A stretch of 27,794 bases of DNA, taken from contig JAJECF010000029.1 in assembly GCA_022822125.1 (NCBI GenBank), positions 1 to 27,794 of the forward strand, in the 5' to 3' direction. The position numbers and the translations under genes were made by a program. This stretch comes from Alphaproteobacteria bacterium. Its GTDB lineage: Bacteria; Pseudomonadota; Alphaproteobacteria; Bin95. Below the pieces are notes generated by a model. The model ran no database searches and was not told the origin of the DNA. It saw only the letters and a program-made list of their open reading frames with translations. Within the stretch, counting starts at the first letter, position 1, and each line of letters starts with the position of its first letter. Below are positions 1 to 8,667 of the stretch, piece after piece.

Positions 1-1142
1 GCGCGCCAGAGCGCCTGCGCCTCGGGCGGCTCCGGGTCGGCGGCCATGACGAGGGCGCCGTCGCCGGCGGGAGCGGGTCCGCCCGTGCCGATCCAGTCAT
101 TGTCGTCCGCCACCGAAGGCCGCCAGGGAAGCAGTATGGCGGGCGGCGGGGCGATATCGATGCTGGCCTCGCGCGCCCGGCTCCAGTCCGCAAAGGCGGG
201 CCGCGGGTCGGGATCGTGCGCCATGGCGCGGTAGATGGCGAGCCGGGCGGCGTCGCGCATCCTCTTCAGGAAGTCGTTCTCGACCGCTTCCTTGCGCGCC
301 GGCAGGACGAGTTCGAGGTCGGGGCAGTCCCTTGTGTCGGCCCGCACGGTCCAGACATGGCCGCGGACGGTCTCGACCGCCGGCAGGCCGACCGGCAGGG
401 TGAGGCCGAAGAAGTTGAGGTCGGGATCGTTGTAGCGGTAATGGCGGTCGCGGAAGACGCCGAAGAGGAGCCCGCGCCAGCCCTCGCTGCGGACCGCGCC
501 GTCGAGGAAGGCCCGGCGCGGGAGCTCGCCGCCCGGGGCTTCCGGCCCGCCCTCCGCGCCGTCCCCGAATACTACCGGCAGCGGATAATGCCGGGCGGCA
601 TGCGCCGCGGCGCTGCGGATGGCCACCGGCGCTTCGGCGGTGAGGAAGGAAATCGCCGTGCCCTCCGGAAAAGGTGCATGCGGGTCGGCATGGACTTCGG
701 CTTCGGCCTCTCCCAGGAAATGCTCCGGCGCGAGCTCGACCCGCCAGCCCGGCAGGGCGCCGGGTTCGGGCCTGTGCGGGCGCGAGGACACGATGCAGCC
801 ATGGCGCGCGAGGCTGGCGAAGCCGAACCCGGCGGCATCCTCGCGGCGCACAAGGTCGTCGGACCAGCCGTTCTCGCCGAAGCTCAGCAGCACGGCCGGA
901 TCGGCGATGCCCCTGCCGTCATCTGTAATGGTGACGGTGCGGAGGGTCTCGCCGGCGCCGTCGGGCGGCCCGGCGGACGGCGTGACGGCAATGCGGATAT
1001 GGGCGGCGCCCGCCCTGCGGCTGTTCTGCAGGGTCTCGGCAAAGATGTCGGCGAGTGTTGCGGCATAGATGCGGGTGACGCGCTTTACGGCGCTCTCATG
1101 GATGCGCGCGCGGATAACGGTCGGCGGGGCGGCGGGGCTCAT
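1..1142 (-). CDS. GHKL-type ATP-binding protein (3' end outside window)
   Basis: The frame is open from an ATG at 1142 to the left edge, giving at least 380 codons, so the C-terminus is missing. The N-terminal third carries the GHKL (gyrase/Hsp90/histidine kinase/MutL) ATP-binding signatures: an N-box-like ETLQNSRRAGA, a G1 box ITDDGRGIADP, and a G2-like AGFGFASLARHG. These predict ATP binding by an Hsp90- or MutL-like fold. The remainder has no motif I recognise. It lies 124 bp downstream of the large ParB-like gene on the same strand, so the two may be co-transcribed. Its substrate or partner is unknown. The plus-strand frames over the same DNA are shadows. The fold assignment is firm; any function beyond ATP binding is not. 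Confidence 0.85.
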   Translation of the reverse strand, partial: MSPAAPPTVIRARIHESAVKRVTRIYAATLADIFAETLQNSRRAGAAHIRIAVTPSAGPPDGAGETLRTVTITDDGRGIADPAVLLSFGENGWSDDLVRREDAAGFGFASLARHGCIVSSRPHRPEPGALPGWRVELAPEHFLGEAEAEVHADPHAPFPEGTAISFLTAEAPVAIRSAAAHAARHYPLPVVFGDGAEGGPEAPGGELPRRAFLDGAVRSEGWRGLLFGVFRDRHYRYNDPDLNFFGLTLPVGLPAVETVRGHVWTVRADTRDCPDLELVLPARKEAVENDFLKRMRDAARLAIYRAMAHDPDPRPAFADWSRAREASIDIAPPPAILLPWRPSVADDNDWIGTGGPAPAGDGALVMAADPEPPEAQALWR

Positions 1143-1174
1143 GCGGGGCCCTCCACGATCGGGACATGGGAAAA

Positions 1175-1248
1175 GGCAACGCCCCGCCCCCGGCTGGGTG
1201 GCCGGGGCAGGCTCCCGGCTGGGTGGGCGCCGGAAGCGGGGCGTTGCC
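1175..1248. repeat. 13-bp inverted repeat enclosing a 13-bp direct repeat
   Basis: GGCAACGCCCCGC (1175-1187) is matched exactly by its reverse complement at 1236-1248. The 48-nt interior holds CCCGGCTGGGTGG twice (1189-1201 and 1214-1226). It fills most of the gap between the ParB-like and GHKL genes. No T-run follows the stem on either strand, so a classical intrinsic terminator is unlikely. An attenuator, an RNA-processing structure or a protein-binding site would fit. Confidence 0.8.
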
Positions 1249-1266
1249 GTGGTTATGGAGCGGGCG

Positions 1267-3816
1267 TCAGTGGACGCTTCGGAGGAACTCGGGGATCTCC
1301 GTTGCATCCGGCGCATGGCCGTTGGCCCGGCCCGGCTCGGGTCCGACATGGGCGAAGACGACGCGCGGCTTGCCATCGGCGGTCGGCACGCGGTTGACGG
1401 CGTCGATGGCGGCGGCGAGATCCTCGGGCAAGGCGCCGACGCCGGCCTCCGCCTCGCTATCTTCGGCCTCCCCGGCGGCGCTGCCGGCAGGGTCGCCCGT
1501 TTCGCTGCCATCGGCGGAAGCCGGCGCGGCGGCCCGCTCCTCCGTCTGGCTGTCCGGAGCGGACTCTCCACCGGCCGCGCCGCTTTCCTCGCCGTGCTTG
1601 CGGGCGGCCAGGGCCCGGCGCGCCTTCTCGTCCGGCGACTCGATGCTCTCGACGACCGACGTCCGGCGCGGCGGATCGACCGTCCCGGCCTCTGGCGCAT
1701 CCCCGGTGTCCTCCGCGGGCGCCCCGGTCGAGGCTTCGCCGCCATTACCCGCATCGGCCCCGGTCGAGGCCTCCGCAGCGGCCTCGACGACACGCCCGCT
1801 ATCGAAGGCGCGGAAGCCGGGCGGCGTCCAGGCGAGCGCGGCGGCGTGCATCGGCGCGCTCAGGCCCATCGGCGTCTCGCCCGCCGCGAAGGCCGCTTCC
1901 ATCGCCTCGGCGAGCGCGGGCTTCCTCGACTTCGCGCGCATCGACGCCCAGGCGGCCCCGAGCACGACACGGGCGATATCCAGCAGGCGCGCCTTCGGCA
2001 GGCGCGACCACAGCAGGGCCGCTGTCGGGCGCACATGCCTGGCGAAGTCGATATCGAGACGCGCCACCGTGGCCTCGATCTCGGGCCGCGCCTCGGCCTC
2101 GAAGGCGAGTTGCGGTTTCACCGTGCGCGCGACGCAGGCGGCGAACAGCCCCTGCTTCTCCGCCTGCGGCAGGGCCGAGAGCGCGGCGAAGGACGCGCCG
2201 TCATCCTCGATCTCCAGCCAGTCGAGCGCGAGCCCGGAGAGATCCGCCAGCATGGCCTCGCCCGGCGACCGGTCCGCGAAGTCGTGGTCATTCGCGCGGA
2301 TCGTCGGCCGGTCGGGGGTTTCCCTGACCGCGATGTCGAGGGCGTGGTCGCAGTAGCCCCGCGCGAACAGCGAACGGCCCATCTGGAACAGCATGAGGTC
2401 GAAGGCGGCCTCGAAGTCCCCGGAGAGTTCGGCCTTGACGAGCGCCGTGCGGACATGGCGCAGGTCGTCGGCGAGCCCGATGCCGACGCCCGCCTGCTTG
2501 CGCGCCTCGGCCGCCGGATCGCGCGGCGGCGCCATGGGAGCCGAGACGGGCGTTCCGGCTGCGTCCCGGGGATGAGCCGCCGGGCCGCCGCCGGCTGTCG
2601 GCGCGGCGGTCTGCGCCTCGTCGGGCTTCGGCATGTCCTCGGGGCGCACGAGGCCCTGGACGACCAGCAGCGCGCCGTCCTCGCCGATGGTGACGAGACA
2701 GCCGGCCCTCGCGAAATCCTCGCGCCGGAAGGTCGCGCGCGCCTCGATGGCGCCCCGGATCTCTTCGAGGCGGGTCACGACGGATTCACCCTCGGCGACC
2801 AGTTCGTCGGTCCAGTCTTCCTCATCGAGATTGACCAGCTCGTCGTGGCGGGTCTCCAGCGTTTCGATCTCGGCCCGTTCCTCCTCGGTCGGCGTGCCGG
2901 GCTGCGGCGCGATTTGTCCGTATCGGGCGGTGTCGCTCCACTGCGCCTCGATCACCGGCCGCGCCCAGCGCCAGCGGGTCGCGAGCTCGTCGGCCGCGCT
3001 GCGCAGCTTCGCCATGGCGAGCGTCTCCAGCAGCGCCGGGTCCTCGAAAAAGACGCCGCTGTCGTCGTCGGGGGCGAACAGGTCGCGCATGACCGCGCCA
3101 CCGGAGGCCTCATAGGCCTCGACCCCGACGAAGCGGGCCATGGACGCGGTTCCCGGCACGCGCTCCTCGGTCAGCAGGCGCTTCACCTGCCAGGCGGACG
3201 GGCGGTAGCCCTGCGCGGAGACCCGTTCCCAGGCGGCCTTCTGGCGCTCGCGGTCGGCGGTGACGGCGAAGGCCTTCAGCACTTCGAGGTCGATCTCGCC
3301 CGCCCGGTAGGCCTCCAGCAGTTCGGGCGCGGCATTGCCGAGGCGCAGGCGCTGCTCGACGATGCGCTCGGAGGCGCCGAAGCGCGCCGCGATCGCGGCA
3401 ACCGGCTGGCCGGCCCGGACGAGATCGGAGAAAGCGACCACCTGGTCGGCGGGGTGCATGGCGATGCGGATGACGTTCTCGGCAAGCGAGAGCTCGGCGG
3501 GCTCAGCATCACCGGACCTGACCTGGCAGGACACCGGATGGTCGGCATCGAAGACGCCGTCCTCGACCAGCGCCTGCATGGCCTTGAGGCGGCGCCCGCC
3601 GGCGACCACGGCGTAGCGCTCGGCGCCATCTTCAGACGGGTCATCGGGGCGGACGACCAGGTTCTCCAGCAGGCCGAGGGCAGCGATCGAGGCCTTGAGC
3701 GAAGCGTCGGCCTGGGCGTCGGGCGGGGTCTTGCGGACATTCTCGGGCGCGAGGCTGAGCCGGGAGAGCGGAATGTCCCGGATGAGCGGTTCCGTCCTGG
3801 GGGCGATGAAGTTCAT
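1267..3816 (-). CDS. Large ParB/RepB/Spo0J-family partition-like protein
   Basis: This 849-aa protein has a ParB N-terminal nuclease/CTPase-like domain at residues 10-130. It includes GLLENLVVRP, the box VVAGGRRLKAM (71-81) and the ENxxRxxMHPxDQ box near 113-125. A helix-turn-helix region (AIAARFGASERIVEQRLRLG) spans about 140-162. Canonical ParB proteins are about 300 aa. The extra 550 residues form a region that is partly acidic and disordered near the C-terminus. The start at 3816 is preceded by GGGAG six bases upstream. Large ParB-like proteins of this kind are common on alphaproteobacterial plasmids and integrative elements. A role in DNA segregation, or as a sequence-specific CTPase clamp, is inferred. 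No ParA is visible in the window. Confidence 0.88.
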   Translation of the reverse strand: MNFIAPRTEPLIRDIPLSRLSLAPENVRKTPPDAQADASLKASIAALGLLENLVVRPDDPSEDGAERYAVVAGGRRLKAMQALVEDGVFDADHPVSCQVRSGDAEPAELSLAENVIRIAMHPADQVVAFSDLVRAGQPVAAIAARFGASERIVEQRLRLGNAAPELLEAYRAGEIDLEVLKAFAVTADRERQKAAWERVSAQGYRPSAWQVKRLLTEERVPGTASMARFVGVEAYEASGGAVMRDLFAPDDDSGVFFEDPALLETLAMAKLRSAADELATRWRWARPVIEAQWSDTARYGQIAPQPGTPTEEERAEIETLETRHDELVNLDEEDWTDELVAEGESVVTRLEEIRGAIEARATFRREDFARAGCLVTIGEDGALLVVQGLVRPEDMPKPDEAQTAAPTAGGGPAAHPRDAAGTPVSAPMAPPRDPAAEARKQAGVGIGLADDLRHVRTALVKAELSGDFEAAFDLMLFQMGRSLFARGYCDHALDIAVRETPDRPTIRANDHDFADRSPGEAMLADLSGLALDWLEIEDDGASFAALSALPQAEKQGLFAACVARTVKPQLAFEAEARPEIEATVARLDIDFARHVRPTAALLWSRLPKARLLDIARVVLGAAWASMRAKSRKPALAEAMEAAFAAGETPMGLSAPMHAAALAWTPPGFRAFDSGRVVEAAAEASTGADAGNGGEASTGAPAEDTGDAPEAGTVDPPRRTSVVESIESPDEKARRALAARKHGEESGAAGGESAPDSQTEERAAAPASADGSETGDPAGSAAGEAEDSEAEAGVGALPEDLAAAIDAVNRVPTADGKPRVVFAHVGPEPGRANGHAPDATEIPEFLRSVH

Positions 3817-4240
3817 GCGAATCTCCCTGGAAGGGTGTATCGGTGCGGCGCCGGTCGACCCTCTCCGGCCGTCCCGCGCCCGACCCCGCCCCGCCGCCCT
3901 CCGCCTCCGGGCGGCGTAGCCCGACAGTCGCTGGCGGTGAAGACGGGCGGACGGTGCGGTGCAGCGATATCGGGAACGGCGGAAGAAGGCGCGCGCCCGG
4001 AAGCGCGGCGGACGGCGGCGCTACGCGCCGGGCGCGCCGGACGGGGATCGGGTTCCTGCCGCGGTCACCGGGGCGGCGGACGGCTCCGAATCGGGAACGT
4101 CCGATGTGGCGCACAGGCCCGCAGGCCGACCGGGTGCGGGAATGCCGTCACAGCCGTGCTGGACGGCGGCGACCGGGCAGTTCAAACGGTTAGCGAAGGG
4201 TGGTGCGGCGATCCCGGAACCGGAGAACGTGCGGCGATGC
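3817..4240. other. Gene-free region upstream of the large parB-like gene
   Basis: These 424 bases separate the ParB-like start from the end of the toxin gene. Every open frame here is a high-GC artefact without recognisable protein content. The region holds one copy of the GC-rich hairpin at 3892-3916 and the ribosome-binding site of the ParB-like gene. It probably contains the promoter of the parB-GHKL unit, but I could not pick out confident -35/-10 boxes. Confidence 0.6.
3892..3916. repeat. GC-rich hairpin repeat, copy 1
   Basis: A perfect 8-bp stem, CGCCGCCC (3892-3899) and GGGCGGCG (3909-3916), encloses the loop TCCGCCTCC. It sits about 75 bp upstream of the parB-like start. Similar hairpins with nearly the same loop occur at 9441-9462 and 9776-9797. 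In minus-strand RNA the loop reads GGAGGCGGA, which is purine-rich with two GGA motifs. Confidence 0.65.
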
Positions 4241-4675
4241 TCAGGGCGCAGCCGGGCCTGCCGTCCAGGGATCGACCACGGTAATGCCGCAGTGCGCGAA
4301 GTCCCTGGCGTTCCGGGTCGCCACCGCCGCATCCCTCGCGCGGGCAATGGCGGCGATCTGGCAATCGGCCTCCAGGATCGGACGGCCCAGGGACCGGCGC
4401 GCGGCGGCGATCGCGGCATAGGCCCTGGCCGCGGCGCTGTCGAAGGGCAGCACCCGTCCGGCGAAATCCTCGCCGATCACCGCGTCGATCTCGGCCGTGA
4501 GACGGTCGCGGCGCCGGCCCGCAGGCAGGATGGCCGCGCCTGCGCGCAACTCCGCCTCGCTCACGGCGGTGAGATGAAGCCCGGCCGAATCCTGCCCGGA
4601 AAACCACGTCATGACCGCGGGTTCGGGCGCAAGCCGCATCAGCTCGGAGACGACATTGGTGTCCAGGACGATCAT
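4241..4675 (-). CDS. vapC: PIN-domain toxin of the VapC/FitB type
   Basis: This 144-aa protein has the full PIN-domain acidic set: D5 in IVLDTNV, E42 in SEAELRAG, D104 in LEADCQIAAIA, and D125 in TRNARDF. Proteins of this family are Mg-dependent ribonucleases that arrest translation when free of antitoxin. The length and the MIVLDTNVVSELMR opening match the FitB branch. The start at 4675 lies 10 bp after the antitoxin stop, as expected for a coupled toxin. The order is antitoxin first, toxin second. It could stabilise the element by post-segregational killing (inference). Confidence 0.92.
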   Translation of the reverse strand: MIVLDTNVVSELMRLAPEPAVMTWFSGQDSAGLHLTAVSEAELRAGAAILPAGRRRDRLTAEIDAVIGEDFAGRVLPFDSAAARAYAAIAAARRSLGRPILEADCQIAAIARARDAAVATRNARDFAHCGITVVDPWTAGPAAP

Positions 4676-4685
4676 GGCCGCCCAC

Positions 4686-4928
4686 TCATCCGAACTCGGG
4701 CGGCGGACGCATCGGGCCGCGCTCGGGCAGTTCGAGCTCTACGCCGCCCAGCGCGGCGAAGCGGGCATGGATGGCCCGGCCCAGGTCCCTGGGCGGCAGC
4801 GCCTCGCCGACCGAGCGGCCCAGGATGTCGCGGGCCTCCTCCTCCATCGAGCGGCCGTTCTCGGCGGCGCGCACGCGCAGGCGGCGCTTCACCCCGTCGT
4901 CCAGGTTCCTGATGGTGAGGCTGGCCAT
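4686..4928 (-). CDS. vapB: FitA-type ribbon-helix-helix antitoxin
   Basis: This 80-aa protein begins MASLTIRNLDDGVKRRLRVR, the typical ribbon-helix-helix start of FitA/VapB antitoxins. It continues with ENGRSMEEEARDIL, the second helix. The C-terminal half (from about 50) should be the toxin-wrapping segment. The family binds its own promoter as a dimer and is autoregulated with the toxin. A strong ribosome-binding site, GGAGG, lies six bases before the ATG. Its partner toxin follows on the same strand. The pairing makes the call secure. Confidence 0.93.
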   Translation of the reverse strand: MASLTIRNLDDGVKRRLRVRAAENGRSMEEEARDILGRSVGEALPPRDLGRAIHARFAALGGVELELPERGPMRPPPEFG

Positions 4929-4960
4929 GGACGTCCTCCGTTCACAGGGTTGATACGACG

Positions 4961-5200
4961 TTAAGCATTGCTTGCATTGCGGTCAATCTCATCGATCCGG
5001 TCGCCCGCCGCGTCGAGATGGTCGGCGGCCTTGCGAAGACCACCCGCCGCATCGCGCAGGCAGCGGGCGCTGACCGGGGCATCGGGATACAGGTCGGGAT
5101 CGGCGGTCCATGCGATCCAGAAGGCGAGCTTCGCCAGGGTTTCGAGCGCCTGCCTGAGCACGGCGGCGGCGGCGCCGTGAATGCCCCAGGTCCCGGTCAT
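4961..5200 (-). CDS. Small conserved-looking protein coupled to the VWA gene
   Basis: This 79-aa protein starts MTGTWGIHGAA. Its ATG (5200) overlaps the TGA of the VWA gene as ATGA, which decides this start over the longer upstream frame and implies translational coupling. The sequence is mostly helical: an alanine- and leucine-rich segment containing LAKLAFWIAW, then an acidic segment ending DAAGDRIDEIDRN. I do not recognise a family. Its place as last gene of the AAA+/DUF3150/VWA operon suggests it is an accessory subunit of that system. The hydrophobic stretch is short and flanked by polar helices, so it is unlikely to be a membrane span. Confidence 0.7.
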   Translation of the reverse strand: MTGTWGIHGAAAAVLRQALETLAKLAFWIAWTADPDLYPDAPVSARCLRDAAGGLRKAADHLDAAGDRIDEIDRNASNA

Positions 5201-6588
5201 GGTGCGGCGTGCCAGGCAGGGTCCATGTCGATGCGTTCTCCCCAGGGCTCGCGGTTCCAGGCGCGGGGCGGGCCGGCATGATTGACCCAGATCACTGGAA
5301 AGTCCGGCTCCGTCTCGGGGTAGCTGGAGCACTCCATGTCGGTGAAGTAGAGGCAGACGGCGGGCCGGACGCCCTGCTCGTCCAGCCATGCGAAGCCCGG
5401 CCGGAAGTCGGTGCCGCCACGCCCCTTGATCGCGATCTCGTCGGGAAGCCCGTCGGGCGCATACTCGGCGGCGTCCTGCACCGCCGCGTCGACCTGGAGC
5501 AGGACGATGCGCCTGGGCCGGATCTCGCTGGCGACCTCGCGCAGCTCCGCCCAGAACTCCGCCAGGGTGGCCGCCGGCAGCGAGCCCGAGGTGTCGATGA
5601 TGACGGCGATGGCGTCCATGCCGTCGGAACGGATCGAGGGGAGGTAAAGGCCGGAGTCGATGAAGCGCCGGTTGGGAACGCTCCAGCTGTAGTCGCTCTT
5701 CACGGCGTCCGTCATGTAGCGCCGGAGCAGCGAGCGCCAGTCGAGCGTGCTCGCATGGGCTCCGCGCACGGTCTCCTCGACGCCGCCCGGCGCCTTGCCT
5801 TCGGCCTTCGCGAGACTGAGCGCCTGGTGCATGGCTTCGTCCCAGGCCTGTTCCTCGGCAGTGATTTCGCCCGGCGAAGGTGCGGAATCGACGCCACCGT
5901 CGCCACCGGCCGGCGCGTCCATGACCTCGCCGGTGCCCGACGGATCGCAGCTTGCGGGGGCGCCGTTGCCGTTGTTGCCGGCGCCGTCATCGTTCGACGT
6001 TTCCGGCGAACCGTCGCCGTCCCCGTCATCACCGCCCGGAGGATCCGGCGCATCGCCGGTATCCCCGACATCACCGTCACCGTCGCTCTCATCTTCGGAC
6101 GGCGCCGGTCCCGCATCGGCGCCGGCGTCTCCACCGCCGGACGGCGGGTTACCGGCATCGCTGGACCCGCCGCCCTCCGGTTCCGGCTCCGGCAGGCGGT
6201 CATAGGCTTCCTCGACACTGATCCCCTCCCAGGCCTCGGCCCCGGACGGCAGGGTGAAGCCGGCGTCCCGCAGCAGGCCGTGGGTGACGAGCTGCGAGGC
6301 GCGCTGCCAGCGTTCCGGGTCGCGCTCGCCCCGCCGCGTGTGGTGCTTGAGCGCACAGGCCAGCACCACGCGCGCGATGGCGGTCTCGATGAGGTGGGCG
6401 TCGGTCTCCGCGATCCATTGCGGCGAATAGCGGATCTCGCGCCCATCACTCGCCAGCGTCTTGCGGCCGGCGTCCGCGCGAACCGGCAGGCGGAGCGCCA
6501 GGCTGCCGAAGAAGGGCTGCTCCCTCAGCAGCGCGGTGACGCAGCCGCTGACGCGCCCGGCCGATTCCGAGCGCAGGCGCGCCGCCAT
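5197..6588 (-). CDS. VWA-domain protein with degenerate metallopeptidase-like N-terminus
   Basis: This 463-aa protein has three parts. Residues 1-130 resemble the putative metallopeptidase domain that precedes VWA domains (DUF2201 type). Residues 130-240 are a Gly/Asp-rich linker. Residues 320-460 form a von Willebrand A domain with an intact metal-ion-dependent adhesion site: DTSGS near 332, GGTD near 392 and FTDME near 416. In the N-terminal domain the expected HExxH is replaced by RVVLA, just before LKHHTRRGERDPERW, so protease activity is unlikely. The chosen ATG overlaps the previous stop as TGATG; a GTG one codon upstream is possible. With the MoxR-like ATPase it forms a likely chaperone-type pair. 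Confidence 0.85.
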   Translation of the reverse strand: MAARLRSESAGRVSGCVTALLREQPFFGSLALRLPVRADAGRKTLASDGREIRYSPQWIAETDAHLIETAIARVVLACALKHHTRRGERDPERWQRASQLVTHGLLRDAGFTLPSGAEAWEGISVEEAYDRLPEPEPEGGGSSDAGNPPSGGGDAGADAGPAPSEDESDGDGDVGDTGDAPDPPGGDDGDGDGSPETSNDDGAGNNGNGAPASCDPSGTGEVMDAPAGGDGGVDSAPSPGEITAEEQAWDEAMHQALSLAKAEGKAPGGVEETVRGAHASTLDWRSLLRRYMTDAVKSDYSWSVPNRRFIDSGLYLPSIRSDGMDAIAVIIDTSGSLPAATLAEFWAELREVASEIRPRRIVLLQVDAAVQDAAEYAPDGLPDEIAIKGRGGTDFRPGFAWLDEQGVRPAVCLYFTDMECSSYPETEPDFPVIWVNHAGPPRAWNREPWGERIDMDPAWHAAP

Positions 6589-7505
6589 CACGCGGCCTCC
6601 CGCATCGGCTCGGGTGCAGACTCCGCCGCCGGCGCGAAATACCCCGCGAACGTCTCCGCCAGCGCATCCGCGTCGCGCTTCACCCGCGCACGGGCGACCG
6701 GATCGAAGCTCCTGGACGGCCGAAGCGCGTCCGGCTCGACGGCGGCGATCTTCTCCTTCACCTGCTGGCAGAGCTTCGCGAGTGCATCATCGCCGAAGAT
6801 GTTGAGCCGCGGCACGATATCCACAAGGTCGCGGATATTGCCGATCATCGAGTCCCGGAACACCAGCGGCTTGCCCTCACCGTCCTCCCGGAGACGGTCC
6901 GAGACCCGCTCGACGGCCTCGCCCAGGCGCCGGTAGAGATCGCCCACCGCATCGTGCAGCCGCTCCTCGATCTGGCTCTCGATGTCGCGCTTCACGCGGT
7001 CGGTGTCGTCGGAAGCGAGCTTCGCCATGAAGTGGTCGGCGTCGGGCACCGGGATAATCCGGTAGCGCAGGCCGAACCTGCCCTGCAGATCTTCCTTCGA
7101 CGGATAGTCCTCGATGCGGAACAGCTTGCCGAGGTCGAGCCGGGCCTTGTCGATATTGTCGTCATAGTCCTCGATGAACCGGGCGCGCTCGCGCACCATC
7201 CGCTCCCTGAGCGTGTCGATCAGCGTCGTGTAGCGCTCATAGTTGGCGACGGTGAGCAGACGGCTCCCCTGGTCGTCCCAGGGCAGCGTGTTGGCGTAGT
7301 GGGTCGTTCTGGCCGCGCTCATGGTGGCGGTGAGCGCGGCGAAGGCAGCCTTGGGCAGCAGGCACTTGTTGTAGCGCCCGGCGGTGACGCTCGCCTCGTG
7401 ATGGACGGCGACATGGGTCGAGGCCTGGCGGTCGTGCTGCCGGCCCGACCAGGCGGCGATGCGCAAGGACACCAGCATGGCGTCGTGGCTGAGATTCATG
7501 GGCAT
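6588..7505 (-). CDS. DUF3150-domain protein
   Basis: This 305-aa, mostly helical protein resembles the DUF3150 family, found on plasmids and phages beside CobS/MoxR-like ATPases. Recognisable stretches are a middle region with YERYTTLIDTLRERM and a charged helical section RVKRDIESQIEERLHDAVGD. No catalytic motif is visible. It lies between the ATPase and VWA genes and overlaps the VWA start by one base, so the three products are probably made together. It may bridge ATPase and VWA protein, which is inference. An internal ATG at 7499 has better spacing from the GGGAG site and could be the true start. Confidence 0.75.
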   Translation of the reverse strand: MPMNLSHDAMLVSLRIAAWSGRQHDRQASTHVAVHHEASVTAGRYNKCLLPKAAFAALTATMSAARTTHYANTLPWDDQGSRLLTVANYERYTTLIDTLRERMVRERARFIEDYDDNIDKARLDLGKLFRIEDYPSKEDLQGRFGLRYRIIPVPDADHFMAKLASDDTDRVKRDIESQIEERLHDAVGDLYRRLGEAVERVSDRLREDGEGKPLVFRDSMIGNIRDLVDIVPRLNIFGDDALAKLCQQVKEKIAAVEPDALRPSRSFDPVARARVKRDADALAETFAGYFAPAAESAPEPMREAA

Positions 7506-7523
7506 GTGCTCCCGTGTGAACGG

Positions 7524-8543
7524 CTATTGCGTGCGGGCGGCGGCCCAGCGGATGAAGGCGGGCGAGCGCTGGAGGTCGGGATCGCGGCGGATGCAGGAGC
7601 CGACCAGGAACTCGCCGACCTCCCGGCGCAGGCGCTGGGCGTAGGTGACGATCGAGGCCAGCGTGATGTCGTCGGCCATGCGGTAGAGCGCGCCGCAGAG
7701 CGCGATGAGCGCGCTGGCATTGTCCGGCACGATCGCGTTATCGGGATCGTCGAGCACGGCCCGGGGATGGGGCAGCTCGCGCCAGACCTTGAGGAAGGCC
7801 GAGAACTCGACCGCCGCCGCCTCGCCCACGGTGCCCCGGAAGACGGCGCGCTCCACCGCCGGATCGAAAGTGCCGCGCTCATTGACGATATTGGAGACGA
7901 TCTCCCAGGTCCTGGGGCAGCAGAACGCCTTCTCCTTCGACTGCGGATCGAAATCGTGCAGCAGGTCCGGGCGCATCCGGATGTAGAACAGCACCTCGGG
8001 CGCGATGCCGTTTGCCGCCCCCCAGACGAGCCAGTCATCCGCATCCACCTTGATCTCCAGGTGGACGAAGCGCGACGCGAGCGGCGTCGGCATCCGGTGG
8101 ACCACGCCCCGGTCGCTCTCGCGGTTGCCGCAGGCGATCAGCGAGGCGCCCTCCGGCAGCTCGTACTCGCCCACCTTGCGGTCGAGCACCAGTTGGTAGA
8201 GCGCGGCCTGCACCATCGGGACCGCCGAGGGCAGTTCCTCCAGATTGATGAGCCAGCGGCCCGGATCGTCCGTCGGCGGCAGGAAGGCCGGCGGCGCCCA
8301 GCGTGTGCGGCCGTCGGTGTCGCGCCAGGGGATGCCGCGCAGGTCGACCGGGTCGAGCAGCAGCGCGCGCACATCGATATAGCGGCGCGAGCCCTCGGCT
8401 GCGGTCTGCTGCGCGATGGCGCTCTTGGCGGCGCCGGGCGGACCCCAGACCACAACCGGCTGGCGGGCCTCGACCAGCAGCGCCAGGGTGGCGGCGAGTT
8501 CGCTCGGGCGGAGCGTATAGTCGGCGGATATCGTGTCGGGCAT
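7524..8543 (-). CDS. MoxR/CobS-like AAA+ ATPase
   Basis: This 339-aa protein has a clear AAA+ core. Walker A is GPPGAAKS (residues 34-41). A Walker B region, WLINLEELPSA (97-107), has Glu where Asp is usual. Next are a sensor-1-like IACGNRESDRG and an arginine-finger region TPLASRFVHLEI. The insert DLRGIPWRDTDGRTRWAPPAF is typical of the MoxR/CobS clade. Such ATPases couple ATP hydrolysis to remodelling of a target, with a VWA partner as adaptor. That partner is encoded two genes downstream. GGAG lies nine bases upstream of the ATG. The target is unknown. Confidence 0.9.
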   Translation of the reverse strand: MPDTISADYTLRPSELAATLALLVEARQPVVVWGPPGAAKSAIAQQTAAEGSRRYIDVRALLLDPVDLRGIPWRDTDGRTRWAPPAFLPPTDDPGRWLINLEELPSAVPMVQAALYQLVLDRKVGEYELPEGASLIACGNRESDRGVVHRMPTPLASRFVHLEIKVDADDWLVWGAANGIAPEVLFYIRMRPDLLHDFDPQSKEKAFCCPRTWEIVSNIVNERGTFDPAVERAVFRGTVGEAAAVEFSAFLKVWRELPHPRAVLDDPDNAIVPDNASALIALCGALYRMADDITLASIVTYAQRLRREVGEFLVGSCIRRDPDLQRSPAFIRWAAARTQ

Positions 8544-8667
8544 CGGCAGGCTCCGGAAGGATGGCGAGGCGGCCCGGACACCCTCCCGGCATCCGGACCT
8601 CGCAAGCCGCCAGCCCCCCTCCGCTCCTCGCGGCGCAGTGCGCGCCGCCGGCGCCGGGAGCGGGCTG

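Noticed and set aside
1069..4284. 1071-aa plus-strand open frame
   Set aside because: It lies opposite the ParB-like gene, is Arg/Gly/Ala-rich without domains, and exists because the real gene has strong third-position G/C.
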